Of a stretch of 10,623 nt of DNA, positions 7,025-10,623 are shown one piece after another. A program made the position numbers and the translations under genes. Numbering within the stretch: position 1 is the first letter of the stretch; every line of letters begins with the position of its first letter. The stretch lies in contig JAGWYI010000093.1 of the NCBI GenBank assembly GCA_018969455.1, positions 1 to 10,623 on the forward strand, given 5' to 3'. The DNA comes from Bacteroidota bacterium. Its GTDB lineage: Bacteria; Bacteroidota; Bacteroidia; Chitinophagales; Saprospiraceae. The notes under the pieces were generated by a model, which was not told where the DNA came from, made no database searches, and saw only the letters and a list, made by a program, of their open reading frames with translations.

Positions 7025-7062
7025 AAAAAAAGGCCGTCAGAAAACAGGTATCTGACGGCCTT
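7025..7062. terminator. Bidirectional intrinsic terminator between the TonB receptor and enolase genes
   Basis: A perfect 12-bp stem, AAGGCCGTCAGA (7030-7041) and TCTGACGGCCTT (7051-7062), encloses a 9-base loop. On the minus strand it is followed by seven Ts (7031 down to 7025), giving a strong rho-independent terminator for enolase. On the plus strand the following TTCATTATCCTTATTT is a poorer U-tract, so termination of the receptor transcript should be weaker. The stem starts 7 bases past the receptor stop codon and 13 bases past the enolase stop codon. Confidence 0.9.
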
Positions 7063-7074
7063 CATTATCCTTAT

Positions 7075-8361
7075 TTAAAGCCCAAAGATGCTTTTACCCA
7101 AATAACTGGCAGCATCGCCGAGTTCCTCCTCGATGCGCAACAATTGGTTGTATTTGGCAATCCGGTCGGAACGAGAAGCAGAACCGGTTTTAATTTGACC
7201 GGTATTGAGCGCCACAGCCAAGTCGGCGATGGTAGTATCTTCTGTTTCGCCAGAGCGGTGACTGATCACCGAGGTATACGCATGACGGGTGGCCAGGTTT
7301 ACCGCTTCGATGGTTTCTGTTAATGAACCAATTTGATTCACCTTAATCAAGATAGAATTGGCCACTTTTTCGTCGATTCCTTTTTGAAGGCGTTCGGTAT
7401 TGGTTACAAACAAATCATCACCAACAAGCTGAATGCGGTGGCCGAGCGTTTCAGTTTGCAATTTCCATCCTTCCCAATCATCTTCTGCCAAACCGTCTTC
7501 AATAGAATAAATTGGATAGCGATTGCACCAGTCTTTCCAGAATGCTACCATATCATTGCGGTTATAGCGATCTCCAGTCGACTTTTTGAAAACGTATTCT
7601 CCTTTTTCAGCATCATAAAATTCGGAAGCGGCTGCATCCATCGCAATTACCATGTCTTCCAATGGCCGATATCCGGCCGCTTCAATGGCGGTCATAACCA
7701 TTTGAATGGCTTCTTCATTGTTTTTAATGCCCGGTGCAAAGCCACCTTCGTCGCCAACATTGGTTGCATACCCTTTGCTTTTCAATACCTTTTTCAAATT
7801 GTGGAACACTTCCACACCCATGCGCAAACCTTCACTGAACGACTCGGCGCCAACCGGCATGATCATAAATTCCTGAAAATCGATGCCATTATCGGCATGC
7901 GCACCGCCATTTAGAATATTCATCATGGGAACAGGCAAAATATGCGCGTTGACCCCGCCCAGATAACGATACAAAGGCTGACCGAGTTCTTCGGCCGCAG
8001 CGCGGGCAACAGCGAGGCTGACAGCCAGAATCGCATTAGCGCCAATTTTCCCCTTATTGCGTGTTCCATCCAATTCGATCATCAAACGATCAATGCGGAT
8101 CTGATCTGTTACTTCAAGGCCAATCAAATCTGGGCGTAACAAGGTTTCAACATTTTTGACCGCATTGCGCACGCCTTTGCCCAAATAACGACCGGCATCT
8201 TCATCGCGCAATTCAACAGCTTCATGTACACCAGTGCTCGCCCCACTCGGCACGGCAGCACGGCCAATAAAACCGGTTTCAGTCCATACCTCAACCTCAA
8301 CGGTAGGGTTGCCACGGCTGTCGAGAATTTCTCTCGCTAGTATTTCTCTAATTGTACTCAT
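7075..8361 (-). CDS. eno: Enolase (phosphopyruvate hydratase)
   Basis: This glycolytic enzyme interconverts 2-phosphoglycerate and phosphoenolpyruvate in the cytoplasm. All key residues are visible: magnesium ligands Asp242, Glu288 and Asp315 (in GDDLFVTN), the catalytic pair Glu205 (NVGDEGG) and Lys340 (ILIKVNQIG), His155, Glu164, the HRSGETEDT loop (368-376) and Lys391. At 428 residues it has normal bacterial length. I chose the ATG at 8359-8361 because the family starts at MSTIREILAREILDSRGNP; an in-frame ATG at 8472 would add 37 residues translated from a repeat-like leader with no resemblance to enolase. It is divergent from the acyl-CoA dehydrogenase and ends in a strong terminator. A TACTTTTG box at 8435-8442 is the likely promoter element, leaving a leader of roughly 65-70 bases. 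Confidence 0.98.
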   Translation of the reverse strand: MSTIREILAREILDSRGNPTVEVEVWTETGFIGRAAVPSGASTGVHEAVELRDEDAGRYLGKGVRNAVKNVETLLRPDLIGLEVTDQIRIDRLMIELDGTRNKGKIGANAILAVSLAVARAAAEELGQPLYRYLGGVNAHILPVPMMNILNGGAHADNGIDFQEFMIMPVGAESFSEGLRMGVEVFHNLKKVLKSKGYATNVGDEGGFAPGIKNNEEAIQMVMTAIEAAGYRPLEDMVIAMDAAASEFYDAEKGEYVFKKSTGDRYNRNDMVAFWKDWCNRYPIYSIEDGLAEDDWEGWKLQTETLGHRIQLVGDDLFVTNTERLQKGIDEKVANSILIKVNQIGSLTETIEAVNLATRHAYTSVISHRSGETEDTTIADLAVALNTGQIKTGSASRSDRIAKYNQLLRIEEELGDAASYLGKSIFGL

Positions 8362-8371
8362 ATGACACAAC

Positions 8372-8397
8372 GTGAAAAGTGAACTGTGAAAGGTGAA
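8372..8397. repeat. Tandem GTGAAARGTGAA repeat in the enolase leader
   Basis: GTGAAAAGTGAA (8372-8383) and GTGAAAGGTGAA (8386-8397) differ at one base and are separated by CT. On the minus strand this makes a pyrimidine-rich TTCACCTTTCAC-type run between the promoter box and the enolase start. The core GTGAAAGGTG (8386-8395) recurs inverted as CACCTTTCAC at 8539-8548, in the same intergenic region. The role is unknown; it could affect translation of eno or be a protein binding site. Confidence 0.5.
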
Positions 8398-8434
8398 ATA
8401 CCCCATTCCCGTTGGAGGGAAATGAGGATATGCG

Positions 8435-8442
8435 CAAAAGTA
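8435..8442 (-). promoter_or_regulatory. Bacteroidota-type -7 box for enolase
   Basis: The minus strand reads TACTTTTG followed by CGCA, a full match to TAnnTTTG, 73 bases from the enolase start. No TTTG lies at the normal -33 distance (candidates on that strand, 8454-8457 and 8472-8475, are too close and too far), so the call rests on the -7 box and position. Confidence 0.45.
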
Positions 8443-8524
8443 GCCAAATTCTACAAAGTGTATCGTGTACACAAATGCCTAACACAATCTTAATATTCCA
8501 TTTTTGGTCGTTAACAGGCATTTT

Positions 8525-8538
8525 CAGATAATTATCTG
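8525..8538. repeat. Perfect 14-bp palindrome CAGATAATTATCTG in the eno/acyl-CoA dehydrogenase gap
   Basis: CAGATAATTATCTG is fully self-complementary with no spacer, so it fits a dimeric regulator site better than an RNA hairpin. It lies about 50 bases upstream of the -33 element of the dehydrogenase promoter and about 80 bases upstream of the enolase -7 box, so it could serve either gene. Confidence 0.4.
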
Positions 8539-8554
8539 CACCTTTCACCATTTT

Positions 8555-8581
8555 TTTTGAAAAAAAGTCCCTTTTTCAAAA
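8555..8581. repeat. AT-rich inverted repeat upstream of the acyl-CoA dehydrogenase promoter
   Basis: TTTTGAAAAA (8555-8564) and TTTTTCAAAA (8572-8581) form 10-bp arms around AAGTCCC. It ends 7 bases before the -33-like element, where A/T tracts can act as an UP-type element or bend DNA. Low complexity makes chance likely, though the single G and C match in register. Confidence 0.3.
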
Positions 8582-8588
8582 TTTATCT

Positions 8589-8619
8589 ATTGCAAATAAA
8601 AACGAACCCATTATATTTG
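8589..8619 (+). promoter_or_regulatory. Promoter of the acyl-CoA dehydrogenase gene
   Basis: An ATTG -33-like element (8589-8592) and a TATATTTG -7 box (8612-8619) are separated by 19 bases, a good match to the Bacteroidota consensus. Transcription should start near 8625-8628, giving a leader of about 35 bases before the ATG at 8662. It overlaps the palindrome that begins at 8620. Confidence 0.65.
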
Positions 8620-8635
8620 TAGCGAAAATTCGCTA
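8620..8635. promoter_or_regulatory. Operator-like palindrome at the acyl-CoA dehydrogenase transcription start
   Basis: TAGCGAAAATTCGCTA has 7-bp arms (TAGCGAA, TTCGCTA) around AA. It abuts the -7 box and covers the expected transcription start, the classic place for a repressor to block initiation. The two-base loop is too small for a good RNA hairpin. A regulator sensing acyl-CoA (TetR/FadR type) is a reasonable guess; none is encoded in the window. Confidence 0.5.
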
Positions 8636-8661
8636 TTTATTATTCTTCAACCTCTATACGC

Positions 8662-10461
8662 ATGGAAGCGACAGCAATAAAACCCAATGTGCTCAAAGGC
8701 GGCGCCTTTTTAATTCAAGACAGCACCCCCGATGCTATTTTTACACCGGAAGAGCTCAATGAGGAACAGGTAATGGTCAAGCAAATGACCCTCGATTTCA
8801 TCAAAAACGAAATTGAGCCTGTTCGGAACCAGTTGGAAAAACAGGAGCCAGGTTTGTCTCCTGCTTTATTAAAAAAAATGGGCGATTTAGGCCTGCTCGG
8901 TGCACACATGCCGGCTGTTTATGGCGGAACCGAAATGGATACCAACACCAATACCGTAATTTCAGAAGTAATGGGGCCGGTTGGATCCTTTGTAGTTTCT
9001 TTTGCCGCCCATACCGGCATTGGCATGTTGCCCATCTTGTATTTTGGTACCGAAACCCAAAAAAGCAAATACCTTCCGGGGTTGATCAGTGGCGATTTAA
9101 AAGCGGCTTACTGCCTTACGGAACCAGGTTCGGGTTCCGATGCACTTGCAGCCAAAACGCTGGCTGTTTTGAACCCAGAAGGCACGCACTACCTCTTGAA
9201 TGGGCAGAAAATGTGGATTTCCAACGCCGGGTTTGCCGACATTTTTATTGTTTTCGCCAAAATTGACGGTGAAAAATTTACCGGTTTTATTGTGGAAAAA
9301 GGGATTAAAGGCCTTACCCTGGGTGCAGAAGAAGACAAACTGGGCATTAAAGGCTCCTCTACGCGGCAGGTATTTTTTGAAAATGCGGCAGTTCCAGTAG
9401 AAAATGTGCTGGGTGAAATTGGGAAAGGGCACCTGATTGCTTTTAATGCACTGAACATCGGACGATACAAGCTGGGCATTATGTGCATTGGAGGTTGTAA
9501 AGAAACCCTCAACATGGCCATTCGTTATGCCAACGAACGTCATCAATTTGGCCAGCCAATTGGTTCTTTTGGCGCCATTCAACACAAACTCGCGGAAATG
9601 GCCATTCGTACCTTTGCAGCCGAGAGCGCAGCCTACCGCACCTCCCAATTGATGCAGGATAAAAAGGCTGCGTCTGAAGCAGAAGGGGACTCCTACGGCC
9701 AATCCATGCTCGAAGCCGCAGAAGAGTATGCCATTGAATGTTCCATCCTCAAAATCCTGGGTTCTGAGGTCACAGATTATTGTGTGGATGAAAACGTTCA
9801 AATTCACGGTGGCATTGGCTTTAGCGAAGAGTTTCCGGCCGCCCGCGCCTACCGCGACAGCAGGATCAACCGAATTTACGAGGGTACCAATGAAATCAAT
9901 CGGATGTTGATGGTAGACCAATTGTTCAAACGGGCTTTGAAAGGTCAATTAGACATTGTTTCTCCGGCCTGGGCAGTACAAAAAGAGCTGGCAGGTATGC
10001 CGTCTTTCGAAAAACTGGAAGGACCATACGCAGAGGAAACCAAGGCGATCAGCGATTTCAAGAAAATCGCCCTCATGACCGCCGGCGCTGCAGCCAAGAT
10101 GCAAATGGACGGTAAATTGAACTTGAAGGAGGAACAAGAAATCCTCATGAATTGTGCCGATATGCTGATTGATCTGTTCGCTGCAGAATCCATGCTTTTG
10201 CGGGTTCAAAAACTTCAAAACTTGCCCAAACCGCAGCCACAGGAAATATACGATGCCATGCTGCAAGTTTATTTTCACGAAACGACTGCCCGTTTCACCA
10301 AAAATGCAACCGATGCATTGGCTTCTTTTGCCGAAGGCGATTTGCTCAAAACCTTCCTCATGGGCTTGAAGCGATTTACAAAATATCCGCCGGTAAATGT
10401 AAAAGCCAAACGCCGCCAGATTGCCGAAGTGCTCCTGAAAGAAAATGCCTGGTGCTTTTAA
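8662..10461 (+). CDS. Large acyl-CoA dehydrogenase (VLCAD/FadE-like), 599 aa
   Basis: This FAD enzyme performs the first step of fatty-acid beta-oxidation, alpha,beta-dehydrogenation of acyl-CoA, passing electrons to electron-transfer flavoprotein. Helical N-terminal (about residues 30-145), beta middle (about 150-245, with signature YCLTEPGSGSDA, Glu154) and helical C-terminal (about 260-415) domains are in order. The second signature QIHGGIGFSEEFPAARAYRD precedes RIYEGTNEINR, whose Glu407 matches the catalytic base of MCAD and VLCAD. About 180 further residues follow, the extra helical domain of VLCAD-type enzymes, so a long-chain substrate is likely but unproven. The first 30 residues are an ordinary extension without a signal peptide. 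The ATG at 8662 fits the promoter at 8589-8619. It stands alone in the window: no thiolase, hydratase or ETF gene is adjacent. Confidence 0.95.
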   Translation: MEATAIKPNVLKGGAFLIQDSTPDAIFTPEELNEEQVMVKQMTLDFIKNEIEPVRNQLEKQEPGLSPALLKKMGDLGLLGAHMPAVYGGTEMDTNTNTVISEVMGPVGSFVVSFAAHTGIGMLPILYFGTETQKSKYLPGLISGDLKAAYCLTEPGSGSDALAAKTLAVLNPEGTHYLLNGQKMWISNAGFADIFIVFAKIDGEKFTGFIVEKGIKGLTLGAEEDKLGIKGSSTRQVFFENAAVPVENVLGEIGKGHLIAFNALNIGRYKLGIMCIGGCKETLNMAIRYANERHQFGQPIGSFGAIQHKLAEMAIRTFAAESAAYRTSQLMQDKKAASEAEGDSYGQSMLEAAEEYAIECSILKILGSEVTDYCVDENVQIHGGIGFSEEFPAARAYRDSRINRIYEGTNEINRMLMVDQLFKRALKGQLDIVSPAWAVQKELAGMPSFEKLEGPYAEETKAISDFKKIALMTAGAAAKMQMDGKLNLKEEQEILMNCADMLIDLFAAESMLLRVQKLQNLPKPQPQEIYDAMLQVYFHETTARFTKNATDALASFAEGDLLKTFLMGLKRFTKYPPVNVKAKRRQIAEVLLKENAWCF

Positions 10462-10467
10462 ACTGGG

Positions 10468-10495
10468 AAAGCGGATTCCTTGCATTGCTTTTTTT
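10468..10495 (+). terminator. Weak terminator candidate after the acyl-CoA dehydrogenase gene
   Basis: AAAGC (10468-10472) can pair with GCTTT (10487-10491) across a 14-base loop and is followed by TTTT, starting 7 bases after the stop codon. The stem is short and weak, so this is only a possibility; the larger palindrome at 10576-10623 is an alternative end point. Confidence 0.25.
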
Positions 10496-10575
10496 AAGCG
10501 TCAGTATTCGTCATTTCCTTGACATACAGCACGATTCATAACAGAAAAGGTCTTCTTTTACGTTCGATAATTTGA

Positions 10576-10623
10576 AAGGATACACATTTTTTTAAGATTT
10601 TGAAATCAAAAATGTGTAACCTT
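10576..10623. repeat. 48-bp imperfect palindrome at the right window edge
   Basis: The outer arms AAGG-A-TACACATTTTT (10576-10591) and AAAAATGTGTA-A-CCTT (10608-10623) pair over 15 of 16 positions, with one A-A mismatch. The centre adds a GATTT (10596-10600) / AAATC (10603-10607) pairing around TG. It may extend past the window. It could be a terminator for genes on either side, an intergenic repeat unit or the terminal inverted repeat of an element; the sequence here does not decide. Confidence 0.5.

Noticed and set aside
7333..7914. 193-codon plus-strand open frame inside enolase
   Set aside because: It is antisense to a complete, conserved enolase; the Phe/Ile/His-rich translation has no domain resemblance.
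8362..8472. 37-residue N-terminal extension of enolase
   Set aside because: It translates the pyrimidine-rich leader repeat, crosses the TACTTTTG box and is unlike any enolase N-terminus.
8465..8472. 8-bp palindrome GTGTACAC upstream of enolase
   Set aside because: It is short and isolated, does not recur in the window, and has no clear relation to the promoter box; chance suffices.
9097..9948. 283-codon minus-strand open frame inside the acyl-CoA dehydrogenase gene
   Set aside because: It is antisense to a gene with full family signatures, and its translation shows no recognisable domain or leader; it is a shadow frame.
1..10623. Search for CRISPR arrays, tRNA/rRNA genes, transposases, and phage or defence genes
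   Set aside because: No regularly spaced repeats, no cloverleaf-like GC-rich intergenic segments and no matching proteins were seen; the genes are housekeeping or envelope functions.

Overview
The window looks like a chromosomal segment from a member of the Bacteroidota. Three things point there: promoters of the TTTG/TAnnTTTG type, no visible Shine-Dalgarno sequences before the genes, and characteristic families (a TonB-dependent receptor with an N-terminal carboxypeptidase-regulatory-like domain, a HYC_CC_PP-type cysteine-rich protein, an M43-like lipoprotein protease, a stand-alone PASTA protein). A mevalonate-pathway decarboxylase suggests a Saprospiria- or Flavobacteriia-like lineage rather than one using only the MEP route; this placement is inference.

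Layout. Positions 1-99 hold no confirmed gene, only an open plus-strand frame that may be the tail of a neighbour. On the minus strand, reading from about 2950 down to 100, lie a PASTA membrane protein, a single-domain rhodanese, a zinc metalloprotease lipoprotein and a very small lysine-rich lipoprotein. The first three are packed closely enough to be one transcription unit starting at a TACTTTTG box (2945-2952). Divergent from them is mvaD (3044-4129), for isopentenyl diphosphate synthesis.

Next, on the plus strand, is a two-gene unit with a well-formed promoter (4247-4279): a small exported cysteine-rich protein (4298-4714) and a TonB-dependent receptor (4795-7023) carrying a Cys-Cys pair in its plug region. 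The families suggest an envelope metal-handling pair, probably copper or another soft metal. The 80-base gap between them contains nested inverted repeats whose last arm reaches the receptor start codon. A 12-bp stem terminator (7025-7062) serves both this unit and the convergent enolase gene.

Enolase (7075-8361, minus) and a large VLCAD/FadE-like acyl-CoA dehydrogenase (8662-10461, plus) are divergent, separated by a 300-base control region. That region carries a good promoter for the dehydrogenase, a 16-base palindrome exactly where its transcript should start, a perfect 14-base palindrome, an AT-rich inverted repeat and a GTGAAA-type repeat in the enolase leader. The window ends in a 48-base imperfect palindrome cut by the boundary.

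Most genes are ordinary housekeeping or envelope genes. The parts worth a second look are the metal-type receptor pair with its structured leader, the palindromes between eno and the acyl-CoA dehydrogenase, the terminal palindrome, and the abrupt C-terminus of the protease. No mobile element, CRISPR array, tRNA or rRNA was seen.
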